Source: Sepiola atlantica
Lineage: Eukaryota; Mollusca; Cephalopoda; Sepiida; Sepiolidae
DNA length: 64,000 nt
Assembly (NCBI GenBank): GCA_963556195.1
Contig: OY744519.1
Coordinates: forward strand, 109,044,032 to 109,108,031
Direction of reading: 5' to 3'
The notes under the pieces are model-generated. The model made no database searches and was not told where the DNA came from. It saw only the letters and a program-made list of their open reading frames with translations. Shown here one piece after another: positions 44,640-54,929 of the stretch. How positions within the stretch are numbered: position 1 is the first letter of the stretch; each line of letters begins with the position of its first letter. A program made the position numbers and the translations under genes.

Positions 44640-44963
44640 ACAAATTTGGAACATTCATTAAATTATTATATACAAGTAAACATCAGAGCTGTTAAACCTA
44701 ACATCAGAGCTGTTAAACCTGACATCAGAGCTGTTAAACCTGACATCAGAGCTGTTAAACCTGACATCAAAGCTGTTAAACCTGACATCAGAGCTGTTAA
44801 ACCTGACATCAAAGCTGTTAAACCTGACATCAGAGCTGTTAAACCTGACATCAGAGCTGTTAAACCTGACATCAGAGCTGTTAAACCTGACATCAGAGCT
44901 GTTAAACCTGACATAGTGATATGGGACAAAAGGGAGAAAGTAGCAACTCTAGTTGAAGTCAGT
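44640..44963 (+). pseudogene. LINE fragment upstream half, containing coding minisatellite
   Basis: An open frame reads TNLEHSLNYYIQVNIRAVKP, then the 7-codon repeats, then DIVIWDKREKVATLVEVS. The PDIV--DK-EK---L-(D/E)(M/V)S pattern is the conserved domain following reverse transcriptase in a LINE family. It is cut exactly at VEVS by the SINE at 44964-45292. Confidence 0.75.
44680..44910 (+). repeat. 21-bp in-frame minisatellite, 11 copies
   Basis: Unit ACATCAGAGCTGTTAAACCTG, nearly identical in all eleven copies (two carry CAAAG for CAGAG). It encodes repeated DIRAVKP or DIKAVKP. The last unit joins the conserved continuation PDIV, so the repeat grew from the LINE's own codons. Confidence 0.95.
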
Positions 44964-45292
44964 TTTATTTACTCCTCTCCAGGAGTTAGGCACAAGGCCA
45001 GTTTTATCTTACTCCCACAAGTAAGATGTGACCCAAGATCGGGTCGAGAAAGTGGGGTTTGAAAAGCCAGTGCTCGAGAGGTGAGCCCTCTGGCCATTTA
45101 AAAAATTGCCTGGGCAGCCCGTCGGCATTCCCCGGTAGGGGCGCCTCAGACAGTAAGCAATAAACTTACTCCTCCCCAAAGAGGGGAGGCAAAGCTTGGG
45201 AGGGTGGACCTCCTAGAACTGCACAGGACAGGCGTGCAGTATCCATCGGAACAGATACTACACTTTGATCTTAGCCAAAAGGCCAAGAAAAA
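44964..45292 (-). mobile_element. U2 snRNA-headed SINE, subfamily A, full length with target duplication
   Basis: The minus strand starts with a T run and CTTGGCCTTTTGGCTAAGAT, then CAAAGTGTAGTATCTGTTC: nucleotides of the U2 snRNA 5' domain, ending just after the branch-point-recognition GUAGUA. An unrelated body follows (TGTGCAGTTCTAGGAGGTCC, CTTTGGGGAGGAGTAAGTT, GGGGAATGCCGACGGG). The tail is GGCCTTGTGCCTAAC and GGAGTAAATAAA. The 8-bp duplication AAGTCAGT at 44956-44963 and 45293-45300 flanks it. It interrupts a LINE reading frame that resumes in phase on the far side. No Sm site or U2 3' domain, so it is not an snRNA gene. Confidence 0.9.
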
Positions 45293-45560
45293 AAGTCAGT
45301 GTCCATAATGATGCAGGATTGAACAGAGCAGAAAGGGAAAAGATTACAATATACCAAGGTCTTATGTACGACATGAAAAGAAACTGGAATCTTAGGAAAA
45401 TCTCCATCATACCTGTAATTATAGGAGCAACAGAACGAATGAAAAATAATTTCTAAAGCTATCTGGCGAATATACCCGGTGAACCGAGTGCAAGAGAAAT
45501 ACAAACAACTGCACTTAAAGGGACGGTTAGAATCTTAAAACGATCTCTAAGCTGGAGTGT
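45293..45560 (+). pseudogene. LINE fragment downstream half
   Basis: Continues the frame of 44640-44963: VHNDAGLNRAEREKITIYQG and WNLRKISIIPVIIGATERM, then after a stop IPGEPSAREIQTTALKGTVR. This matches the same post-RT LINE domain (I-VIPV-VGA and IPG-PS--EIQ--AL motifs). Confidence 0.75.
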
Positions 45561-45564
45561 CTGA

Positions 45565-46114
45565 AATAGCCGGTGAATGTCTGGCATCCGGTAGGATGGC
45601 CCATCTCCAGCAAAAACAGAAAGATAAGAGAAAACAAAAAACAAAAAAAAACTGATTCAATTTGACCCATAAATGGGATCTGAAAGGTATTATCACTCTA
45701 GGGAGTAATGGTAATTAAGGAAGGACTCTAAACCAGCTTGCAGTTTTGGATTTCACTGTGGGTTTTTGATTTAAAATATTTTGCAGGTCAGACCTCCTTG
45801 CACTTATTATGTCTTACGAGCATGAAGCTGCTCTATATGTTTAAGTAGAGATTAAAAATAATTAGATTTTTTATTCTCAATACTTGTCGCATAAAAAGAA
45901 CTTCTGGTTAGGTTGTGGGTTTTGCCCAAATAGTGTCTATCACTGTTATTCAACACTTTTAAACGAATTCTCAGATCCCAGATATTAGAAGCCTTACTTA
46001 TAAAAACTAAAAATTATTTCAATAACAGTGAAAAAAAACATCCTAAAATGCTTTTAATACTAATACTCTTAATACTACAACCAATCACATGGTTCCTACC
46101 AAAACCATCACTAA

Positions 46115-46115
<1 letters not shown>
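45565..46115. other. AT-rich DNA, no gene seen
   Basis: A low-copy block at 45660-45715 resembles 26955-27000. Nothing else seen. Confidence 0.35.
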
Positions 46116-46117
<2 letters not shown>

Positions 46118-46162
<45 letters not shown>

Positions 46163-46380
46163 TGCATTCCAATGACCATAGGAACAATCAATCCATAACC
46201 ATAACTTTCACCTGTCTCTTCAACTTCTTTATCTTCATATATTGTCGAACAACCATAGCCATAACTTTTATCTGTTCTTTCACTTTCTTTATCCTCATAT
46301 ACTGGTGAATATCTGAAATTCCTTTCTGTCTCACAAACAAAAATATTTTTAATATATTTATATATTTTTTTCAAATACTT
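46118..46380 (-). repeat. TA-rich element related to 7471-7790, with duplicated codon unit
   Basis: A (TA)n at 46121-46156 abuts a minus-strand open frame with two ~20-residue units (VYEDKESERTDKSYGYG and IYEDKEVEETGESYGYG) ending LIVPMVIGMQL. The last block matches both arms of the 7471-7790 element. It is a repeat, though an ancestral coding origin is possible. Confidence 0.55.
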
Positions 46381-46739
46381 TTTCTACATCTTATGCGCGT
46401 TTCACAGCAAAATCAAGAGAAATACATAGTCTTTATCTGAACTTTGTTGATTATCAGAGAAATTGTTCATTCAATAGAAATAGGAAAAACACATCATTCC
46501 AAAGACATGTGAAAGGAAGATGGGAAAAGTTTTAAAATAAGTTCTTGACAAGTCAAAATACATAAAAAACCTCACATGAAAAATGGTGACAAAAATCTAG
46601 GACGCTCCCCCCCAAGAAAATGTTATTCCCAAAACTTGCAAGAAATTTTGTAAATGTAAGAAATACATTGCACAATTTGTCTAATTTCTAAACACCAGAT
46701 ATCTAAACCACTTTTTTTAGAGTAAATAATAAATAAATT

Positions 46740-46830
46740 CCTAACAAATAAAGTGGACGCCATGACTGGGAATCGAAACTGAAACCTTGATGTATTCAGT
46801 CTTTCTTTCTACCAACTGAGCTATTTTCGC
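46740..46830 (-). repeat. tRNA-derived SINE head, third family
   Basis: Minus strand ATAGCTCAGTTGGTAGAAAG (box A) and GTTTCGATTCCCAGTCATGG (box B) about 50 nt apart. A second box-A piece of the same type, AATAGCTCAGTTGGTAGAA, lies at 47322-47342 (minus). Confidence 0.65.
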
Positions 46831-46914
46831 AAAAGTATGAAACTGTTGGAAATTAACTTATTCTAAGACAATTTAATATTTTGAATTCAAAACAGATGAT
46901 AACAAAAACAATAT

Positions 46915-47310
46915 CAAAAGTGGTTCTTTGATATGACTGGAGTACTTTTGGTTTACGGGCACAAATGAACACTAATACTTGGCTTTTGCATTTTAAACTT
47001 TAATTAAAGCCATTAAAAAAAAAAAAACTCAAATAAAAAGTGAGTTCCCTGATATGACAGGGGCACATTAGTAAATGAATGTTTTTGGTTTTAGAAGCAC
47101 AAACTAAGCATAATACTTGGCTCCTGCATTTTAAACTTTAATTCAAGCCATGAAATTAAAAATAAATTACATCAAAACTGTTCTTTTATATGACAGGGGC
47201 GCTATAGAAAATGAATATAATATGCTTTTGGTTTAGGAGCACAAATAAACCATAATACTTGGATTCTGCATCGTAAATTTTAATTCAAGCCATTAAATAA
47301 AAAAATAAAT
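46915..47310 (-). repeat. Three tandem ~125-bp repeats between tRNA-like heads
   Basis: Monomers at about 46915-47017, 47037-47155 and 47171-47298. All contain (plus strand) ATATGAC.GG.G.., TTTTGGTTT..G.AGCACAAA and CATAATACTTGG-like blocks and end TTTAATT.AAGCCAT plus an A-rich stretch. They lie between the tRNA-like pieces at 46740-46830 and 47322-47342, as if a SINE body had been triplicated. Confidence 0.7.
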
Positions 47311-47598
47311 TCAGTCCGACATTCTACCAACTGAGCTATTTGCACTTTCTTAAAAATACATCTTAAAACATTCCTTTAACAAAATAATTATAGATTTGGC
47401 ATGACGTCATATGTTTCAAAATTTTAATCGTTCAAAACAATTTATTTAGCTATAAATATGTATTGCATCTAATTTTTATTCTCACAATTATATAATTTAC
47501 GAGAAGTAAATAGGACACCCTCTCGCAGATAGCAAGAGAAAGGAGGTGAAGCAGTAGCCTAGCAAAAATATGCAACCGGAGGGAGCATATATTTGCTA

Positions 47599-47600
<2 letters not shown>

Positions 47601-47633
<33 letters not shown>

Positions 47634-47955
47634 CTATTTAGATACTGTATATTACATATTTCAGCAATGTACCGCAGTTTCATCCAAAAGGGCAGATTTA
47701 GATATCTTTAGTAAATCTCCGTGCCCAGTGGAATCATCGGCAAGCTGAAATGATTGTAGTCCAGTCCCGATAGGGAATGGCGTCAACAATGACAGAAACT
47801 GGGCACGGAGATTTACTAAAGATATCTAAATCTGCCCTTTTGGATGAAACCGCGGTACATTGCTGAAATATGTAATATACAGTATCTAAATAAATTATAT
47901 TAGCTCTCTTATATGATCGAGCACTTTATTTGATTTCTTTTCATATACAACCTCA
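47601..47955. mobile_element. Palindromic element, copy 1 (imperfect)
   Basis: A (TA)n at 47601-47630 leads into arms at about 47632-47732 and 47798-47896 that are inverted complements (CTATTTAGATACTGTATATT through GCCCAGTGGAATC). The centre has diverged. A ~60-bp side segment (AGCTCTCTTATATGATCGAG) follows on the right. The whole is the reverse complement of 56715-57051. Confidence 0.85.
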
Positions 47956-47958
47956 CAC

Positions 47959-47967
<9 letters not shown>

Positions 47968-48003
<36 letters not shown>

Positions 48004-48013
48004 ATATATATAT
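47968..48013. repeat. (TA)n microsatellite
   Basis: TA tract preceded by CACACATACATACA. Confidence 0.85.
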
Positions 48014-48142
48014 TAGACGAACCAACTAGGTCAAAAGGGTTTACTAGTATAAAATATTATCAAAAATGAAGTTGAAATCGTAAAATTTTAATACAAGAGA
48101 AAAAAAATGAAAAACGAATAAAAATTTATTTCATAACATTCA

Positions 48143-48560
48143 GTTTAACGTCCATTTTACATGCTGGCATGTGTTGGACAGCTTTTAGAAATTGACTTCC
48201 AAACTAATCTATCTCTAGCCAGGTCTTTATTCTTCTTTTAAGTCCATCCTTATCACTTCTTCCCATGTTTTCCTTGTTCGTCCTCTGCCAGCTGACCCTG
48301 CTACCTCAACTGTTCTACATCTAACACAAAAACTTCCAGACATTATTTCAATATGACCATACCAATGAGGTCTCCTGTTTTGCACACATCTTCCTATAAC
48401 TATCCAGATTTAATTTTCTTCTGAGGTCATCAGATCTAAACCTGTCTTTAAGATTCACATTACACATCCATTGTATCATTCTCATATCATTTCTCTACAT
48501 GCAACAAATGTCCTCAACCCTTACTAGCCAAGTTTCACTTCCATACATCACATTTTCTAA
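48143..48560 (-). pseudogene. LINE fragment (post-RT region), copy 2
   Basis: Minus-strand frame: GHIEIMSGSFCVRCRT, then VEVAGSAGRGRTRKTWEEVI and RMD. Strong similarity over the whole length to 12863-13290. The conserved GRGRTRKTW motif and preceding H-GHI are typical of LINE C-terminal regions. Confidence 0.85.
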
Positions 48561-48691
48561 CTGGACATATCTTATTAGCGTTATAACTTTGTTGCCAATA
48601 AACATTTAGAGATGATCGTTCCATGGTCGAACTTGTTAAGAACAACATCTTTCATATTCCAGACAAAGCTTGGAATTCCGTGGATGAAGAG

Positions 48692-49127
48692 TTGCGGAGT
48701 CGGACTCGTAAGAATGCTAGGAGTCAGGGTCATACTTTTTATTTTGTTTTATTGTTGACCATCTTTACTGAATTCTCGGGGCAACAGATACTACTAGTTT
48801 TAACAGCAAAATGTTGTTTTTCCTGGCATTTAGATTATTTTATGGCCGTAATTCTGTTACTAACAAATCTGAAAATTGAGAGAGAAAGGAAAATAAAGCC
48901 GTTGGAAAGTAAAAAAAAAAAATTGGATAAAACACGTTAAAACGATTAAAACATATTGCCAGAAGTTGTGAGAACATTTTCAGTTGACCGACACTCAAAA
49001 AAAAATGCTATCTCTTTGCAGATTCTTTGAATATTGGAAGATTTTAAAATAAGAGATCAGAGTGAGAATTTTTGGAATCCTAGGAGTCAGAGTCGGAGCC
49101 CATACCTTCAGACTTTGCAACCCTGGT
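48692..49127. mobile_element. hAT-like MITE copy split by an unidentified insertion
   Basis: The left piece 48692-48745 (AGAGTTGCGGAGTCGGACTC) and right piece 49014-49127 (TCTTTGAATATTGGAAGATT through ACTTTGCAACCCTG) are the two parts of the 37078-37282 family. Between them lie about 270 bp of AT-rich DNA with no recognised ends. Confidence 0.55.
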
Positions 49128-49137
49128 TGGTACACGC

Positions 49138-49345
49138 TTGTTTTTATACTAATCTCATTTTTGTATTTTCTGTTGGCATGCAGAATCCATTTCTCATCAG
49201 TAATTATGAGGCATGAATGAAAGAGTGTTATCCTTAGTGAAAAGACCTTTTCTACAGATGATCGAATATTAGGTTCAATTCTCAAGCAAAAACTCTTGAA
49301 GGAAACCAAATTCCCGCTTTGCACATTTCTCCAATTCACTTAAAG
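49138..49345 (-). pseudogene. mariner transposase fragment (first catalytic Asp region)
   Basis: Minus-strand translation gives IGEMCKAGIWFPSRVFA, and after frame breaks ITDEKWILHANRKYKN. These match the L-(K/N)-G-WVPH and (T/G)DEKWI-Y-N motifs of mos1-type mariner transposases; the D of TDEKW is the first catalytic residue. Non-functional. Confidence 0.75.
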
Positions 49346-49399
49346 ATCTTTGTGTAAAGTTGAACATGACGTTTTTTTAGTAATATCTCAGGTATTTTG

Positions 49400-49670
49400 A
49401 CAATGAACCAATTTAATAGTCTTTTAAATGGTTTTTATTCAGAGAGGGTAATCATCCAAATCAAAGCTGGTTAATAAGTGCGAAAGTTTTTTCATTTATC
49501 ACACCTGTATTACCATCAAAACGGCTCATGTAATTTGAAATACTGTATATATATATATATAGTAGAGACAAAACAAAATCGAAACATAGCCTAATTTGCA
49601 TAACTATTTTTTAACAGTTCTATAATAAATTAATGTTTGGTGTTATCCATTTGTAATTTTATTCTTCTAT

Positions 49671-49707
<37 letters not shown>

Positions 49708-50470
49708 ATAGTTTTGTTGATATTAACAGTAATTAATGTGATTTAATTTTTAAAAACAAAGAAAAGGATAAATTAATAAATTTGTATCAAAATTACCAAA
49801 TCTATATGAAAAAAATGCAAGTTATTGTCCCGTGTTTACAACAAACTTATAAATGAAATGTTTATTAATTAATGTTTTTGTTTCAAGTAGCAAACTTTGC
49901 AAAGCATTACTGAGATGGCAAAACCAGCTAGTACATCAGAATGGTCATTTTTAAATCGTTTTAAATCACAGCAGAAACATAGAAGTCTTCAGTGAATCCA
50001 TATAAACTTCAAATAATTTTTGTCTAATTTACATGTAACTAGTAAATAATTTTTCCTTAGTCTCTGCAGGAAGCGGACTCCCGTATTTGTGTTTCACATG
50101 ACACTAATTGACACAGTGAATTTATATAAAACTGATTTTTAACTAGTGTTCCCATGATGTAAGGGATTAAGAGATTTCATTCCAATCGATAGTTTTAAAG
50201 TTTGAATCAGACATGCATGGGAGGAGACATATTTTAGCACAATTATATGATAGACTGCATCTATTATGTACATTTCATAAAATCTTCAAAGATGAACAAT
50301 ATTTTTTTTGTCTTAGTGGAGTCTATTTTACGTCCGCCTTATCATTGGTATTTAATCATTGTCAATCCTTAACTGTGTATTTATTTATATATATAAAAAA
50401 TATATATACTTCCTTGCTATCATGCAAGACTTGAGTAAAAACGTGTCTTTTGTTAGCCGGACGAAACCAA
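49400..50470. other. AT-rich DNA with (TA)n at 49674-49704
   Basis: No gene seen. A short TA run is also at 49545-49560. Confidence 0.4.
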
Positions 50471-50477
50471 TTTTAAG

Positions 50478-50587
50478 TAATCAGGAGAAGCAAGAAAGCA
50501 AATAGCAAGTCAGACAACCATCTCAGACTTACCCCACGCCTGAAAGAAATTCAGAAAGAAATCCTTCACTCTATAATACAGTCAACG
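50478..50587 (+). CDS. Candidate internal exon, weak
   Basis: A strong donor consensus ACG/GTGAGT ends it. The frame upstream is open as RRSKKANSKSDNHLRLTPRL and KEIQKEILHSIIQST, ending in phase 0. The acceptor at TTTTAAG is poor. A strong acceptor CTCTACTTCCCCACAG at 53218 could begin a last exon in the matching phase (VICKIYLYVTAHKFWKK then stop next to AATAAA). Unrecognised. Confidence 0.3.
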
Positions 50588-50759
50588 GTGAGTGTTTTTA
50601 TTTTCTTTAGGTCATCAGAAATGATAATGTACATATGAAAAATTAAACTACTGATGTAATTCTATCTTTTAGATTATGAATATCTAGATTAATAGCTAGT
50701 GCGAAAACTGGGAAGCATAAATCTTTTTAATGTCATTTTTGATGGAGGGTGTACACTAG

Positions 50760-51240
50760 TATTTATATAATGAAGGCAAGAACTATTATATACGTACACG
50801 CTTCTAAGTCACTCTGGGGTAAATGAGTTAAAATAAAAAAAAAATTAGAGTAAACAATAAAAGCTGTACAATCTAATGTTCACGTATGATTTCACAAATT
50901 TGCACGTGAAATTTATTGCTTTGTAATCAAATTAAAACAAACTGGAGATTTAATTTGTTTTCTATTTTTTTATGCGCCTATTTAATCAACATGTTACCTT
51001 CGTTAGATGGCAGTAGTTGAGGGTGATAAATAGAACCAACATGGGGACATGAATGTACCAACATAGCACTCATTATAGACATATCCGTGAGAAAAATTCC
51101 TCGGATTTTGTTAAGAGGAGAGGCCTAAGTCCTGCCATAGCAAACGTCCTATTTGCCATAGATTGTTCAGACACAGGAACAGAACAACTCTAGGTCACCG
51201 GAACAGTCACGTCCTAGATTTTAACTAGATGCCCTTTAGC
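50760..51240. other. AT-rich to mixed DNA, no gene seen
   Basis: No motif recognised; leads into the LINE-related segment below. Confidence 0.35.
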
Positions 51241-51329
51241 CAGGTTGTAGCCTTAATACCACTAGGTGTCACACAAATCTGCCTCGGGTGGCCCAACAAG
51301 GAACAAAAGTTCTCAATGGAATAGCTCTG

Positions 51330-51535
51330 GCACTATGCCCTGCCATGATGAGGAGAGGGGGAGGGTCGATCTTTTGGGCGTCCATCCTTCTCCAACACAG
51401 TCTAAGATGGGTTGGGCATGCAGCTCAGTGCCCAAAGGAAGAGCTCATCCACGAGATAGTTCTCTACTTGTTTGGCGCTCAACCCGACCAGGGTGATAGC
51501 CGTTACAAGTATAAGTATGTAAGCACTTCCTATTC
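51330..51535 (+). pseudogene. LINE-related fragment
   Basis: The frame includes LRWVGHAAQCPKEELIHEIV, resembling the LRW-GH--R-P motif after LINE reverse transcriptases. It ends in the GACCAGGGTGATAGCCGTTA block shared with 42795-43010. Fragmentary. Confidence 0.5.
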
Positions 51536-51624
51536 ATAGATGATGAAGTTGTGTCCCTTCTCCAAATAAACAAGGTTACAAGATTTGTGAATACATAAGT
51601 TTTATATTCTATGTATTTTCATAC

Positions 51625-51655
51625 CGAAGCAATGCCGGGTAATTCTGCTTGTGTA
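51625..51655 (+). mobile_element. Degenerate Helitron-like 3' end
   Basis: GCAATGCCGGGTAATTCTGC followed by TTGT resembles the 21380-21410 Helitron end, with CTAG mutated to CTTG. Confidence 0.35.
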
Positions 51656-51914
51656 AAGATAAACGAAATGATCTGTAATATTTGCTAATTGAAATAGCTC
51701 AATAGTATAAGAACTAATCCATAATTGGCAAAGACACAAACAAAAACATTACTGCACAAATACTTATGAAGTGCTAAATGTGTAATGACAAGCATGTTAA
51801 TTTGGTAATGGATTTTAGAAAACACTGCTAGCTTATCTTTGTCTAAATTCTTGATATGAATGTAATCCCTATATATCATTATTATTATTTTCATTTCTCG
51901 TCCTCTTGTCTCAT

Positions 51915-52245
51915 GCTGAGGGTAGGCATTTCGTAAATGACTTCCAACTTTTCCTGTCTGTTGTCATTTCGCTTGTGATGCCCACCAGGATCAGGTCTTC
52001 ATCAACTGATCCCCTCCATGTCTTAAGAGGCTTACCATGTGGCTCTGGGCCACACTTTGGGCACCTGCAATAATTTCTCCTTCCGTGGGAATCGAGTTTT
52101 GACAGGTGCTGCAAATGAAATTAGCTGCATCTGCTACATGCAGCACCGGTAGGTTGGTGCACCTTTTGTGACACCACTTATTGCATGTTCTGCATTTGAT
52201 TGAATTGGAGCCAGTTCCAAGACTACAGATGCTGCATAGGTATTT
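51915..52245 (-). pseudogene. LINE-encoded PHD-like zinc finger fragment
   Basis: Minus-strand frame CSICSLGTGSNSIKCRTCNK then WCHKRCTNLP and, further on, NFICSTCQ. The C-x2-C...C-x2-C...H-x2-C pattern with SNSI-C--C--W-HK-C is the zinc finger found in a family of LINE polyproteins. Truncated on both sides. Confidence 0.75.
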
Positions 52246-52249
52246 GCCT

Positions 52250-52435
52250 TGTGGAACAGATATATATAGGATTCACTCCTAAACTAATGAACTGATAATT
52301 ATGAATTATATATTCTTGGTAACACACTAAGTAATATGGGCACACTGTTTTTTTTTCTGTAAGCTTTAACATTTTATTATAAGAGGATAAAGACTATGTA
52401 ATATATTCCTTTTTGGTGTTAAAAATGACCAGTTG
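52250..52435. other. AT-rich DNA, low-copy block
   Basis: The segment near 52270-52340 (ATAGGATTCACTCCTAAACT, then AACACACTAAGTAATATGGG) resembles 12245-12330; a further dispersed repeat. Confidence 0.35.
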
Positions 52436-52440
52436 TTTAA

Positions 52441-52520
52441 GCGAGAACTGCCACGGCCCATTCCGGGACGGGTATACAAAGCGAGAACTGCCACGGCCCA
52501 TTCCGGGACGGCTATGCAAC
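52441..52520. repeat. 40-bp exact-length tandem duplication, GC-rich
   Basis: Two adjacent 40-bp copies starting GCGAGAACTGCCACGGCCCA and differing at only a few bases at the 3' end. Unusually GC-rich for this window. Confidence 0.9.
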
Positions 52521-52524
52521 AAGA

Positions 52525-53205
52525 GGGCATCAACATGAATGTAATGTTGTGGGGACCCCTATCTTCTTTAGGGGCACCACATATAAGAGTTTAATGCTCT
52601 TGAAATGGTCATGCATGACGTTGCTTCTTATCGTTATGCACAACAAAGCCATTATCTTCATTAAAGGGATTCACTTGTTACTTGACAAGATGCCATGTTA
52701 GATAACTGAAAATCTGCACTTGGTCTCTTTTTGGTTGAGAAGTATTTTCTTGCGCAAGTTTGATCACAAATGAAGACTAAAATTAGAAACAAAAACGATT
52801 GTTTATGTTAACCTTTATTATTAATGTAGGTCAACATTATCGTACACTGATTTCTTTATGTGCTGCCGGAGAAAAGAGGACACCCTCGTTACCCAGTGTC
52901 AATCTTTGCTCTGCATCGTTTCCAATTGGCTGACCGTTTCTATCAAAATCTGTTTTTATTTTACACATTCCTATTAAACTAACAAGAACTAGTGTTTATT
53001 TTATAATTTTACTTATCGCCTATGTATTTTCATAAACAACCTGCCAAAACAAACTCAGACTTGAATTCCAGATGCAACAGAGATTTGCATTCAAATCTCT
53101 CACCTATATTTGTATAACCCACTTTCATAACAAAGACAGTTTTCATCATGATCCAATACTAGTTACTACATTAGTATAATTAGTATTACTTTCTCTACTT
53201 CCCCA
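52525..53205. other. No gene recognised
   Basis: Mixed AT-rich DNA. The acceptor-like CTCTACTTCCCCACAG at 53203-53218 is the only notable signal. Confidence 0.35.
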
Positions 53206-53464
53206 CAGGTAATCTGTAAAATATATTTATATGTAACTGCTCATAAATTTTGGAAAAAATAAAATTGTAATATACATTAATTCTTGTTTGATTTTTTAAA
53301 AGATATCAAATTCTCCAGCAAAAAAATTAAGTTTTCAATAGAATTAAAAAGATTTTTTCAACTAAGGTTTAAGAGACATAACCTTGTTTCCTAATCTCCA
53401 AATAATTTTACTTACTTCTCGCATAAAATGAGAATATTTAACATTCATTTCAAGTTATACTGAG

Positions 53465-53620
53465 TGTTGGATTGGCAGCAGCCTCCTTTGGTAAACTGGC
53501 CGACGGGGGGTTCTTCAGAAAATCCAGCCTAAATACCAAAATCAAAGTCTACAAAGGCCATATGCGTTGCCATCCTTTATGGATTTGAGACGTTGGTTCG
53601 TTACAGAAGATACTGAAACA
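53465..53620 (+). pseudogene. LINE fragment (distal RT region)
   Basis: Frames give SVGLAAASFGKLADG and TKIKVYK, then after a shift AILYGFETLVRYRR. This is the A--AFG-L...TKI-VY-A-----LLYG-ETW-(V/R)YRR signature of LINE polymerases downstream of the catalytic palm. Confidence 0.75.
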
Positions 53621-53684
53621 TTTCTTAGTCCATCCACCTTTGCAACCTACTGCACGTTTGGTTAAAAATGGTGGCACAAAGGAG

Positions 53685-53815
53685 TGAATTTTTTTTATTT
53701 TTAAAGAATCAACAGACGTCTGAATATTGAAAGACTTTGGAATCCTACGGGTCCGAAACGGAGACTTTGGAATCCTACAGGTCGGAATCTTACCGTCTAA
53801 AACCGTAATCCTGAT
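53685..53815. mobile_element. hAT-like MITE family, partial copy
   Basis: Contains AAGAATCAACAGACGTCTGA and two GGAGACTTTGGAATCCTAC-type blocks, related to 22325-22467. Ends are degraded; an internal ~27-bp segment is duplicated. Confidence 0.5.
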
Positions 53816-53869
53816 CACACGTGTTACATGCCATAGCAGACTGAAGGAGGACAACAGATAAGATAAAGA

Positions 53870-54650
53870 GACTCTTTAAAAAAACTTGGTCCACTGTAGT
53901 ACTAACATAAGTACTAGCAAATGAAATAGCTGCATCGGTTCAAACTGAACAATGAAGCAGGGTTTATTCCTGTAGAAGGGCACTGTATTGTTTCTTAAAT
54001 ATTTTTAGTCTTTAAGTTTATGATTATCAAAACAAATGTTTCTTGGTGGGGGTAAGGATTTACTTTTGTAAGAAACTGTTAGGACAGCTAACGAAAACAA
54101 TTTACTTCCCTTGCATCATTTCGGAAAGTTAAGAGTTATTGCCCTTGTAAATAGAGAGTCTTGCCGAGTGAAAAGTAAACAGACCGACGTCTTGAAACTG
54201 TATATTTCATCTCGCGTACAGCAGCAAAATAACTCATTATTTCATTCTGTGTTCATTTTTAATAAATCTGTTAAACGTTTCCGTTGAAAGTTCATCCATT
54301 TTGTTTACGAGTTATAAATTATTATAACCTAAATTACAAGGTTATAAAAGAAACAAAGATGTATGTAAATCTCCTGTGGCCATAATAGGGTTTCAATGAC
54401 GCTCCAAACTTCCTTATTCATCCAACACAGTAACAACACTGACAAACTTTCCGCCACAAACATTTTCTCTCAACTGTCCCAAATCCAACTCTCCGTCTGC
54501 TTTTATCTGTCTTTTTAAAGTCAGTCTCTACACATGCAAATTAGTTCCAACTATAAACAACAGCAATTCTTTTCTCTCTGGAAAATGTCTGGCTGACACA
54601 TGAAGCATCTGATATACATTGAAGCTGCTAAATTTTCGTCCCTTGTTACA
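53870..54650. other. No gene recognised
   Basis: AT-rich with no domain, RNA or terminal-repeat signature seen. Confidence 0.35.
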
Positions 54651-54654
54651 ACAT

Positions 54655-54912
54655 GGACCTGTAGCACAATGGATAAAAGTGCTAAGTAATAATCTATTCT
54701 AAGTGACAGTCTTCTGGAGGTTGAAAGTTCAATCCTCTGTATGGATGATACTAAGAATATAATTAAGAATTACTTAAGATTTTTACCTGGTGAAACGAGA
54801 ATAATCTATCCTCGTGGATTAAATAAAGTGTTCAGTTCGAAATTCCATACAGATTTTCGAGTTCGTCAAGACGCATCTGATGAAGGTCGAAGGTTGCGAG
54901 AAGATGGCTAAC
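54655..54912 (+). repeat. tRNA-derived SINE, second family, copy 2
   Basis: Head GTAGCACAATGGATAAAAG (box A) and GAAAGTTCAATCCTC (box B). Body GGATTAAATAAAGTGTTCAG, then GACGCATCTGATGAAGGTCG. It aligns with 36315-36600 on the other strand. Confidence 0.8.
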
Positions 54913-54929
54913 CAATTGTGATTGCACCG

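Noticed and set aside
45240..45295. A functional U2 snRNA gene
   Set aside because: Only about the first 45 nucleotides match; the Sm site and 3' stem-loops are absent and the piece is part of a SINE with a target duplication.
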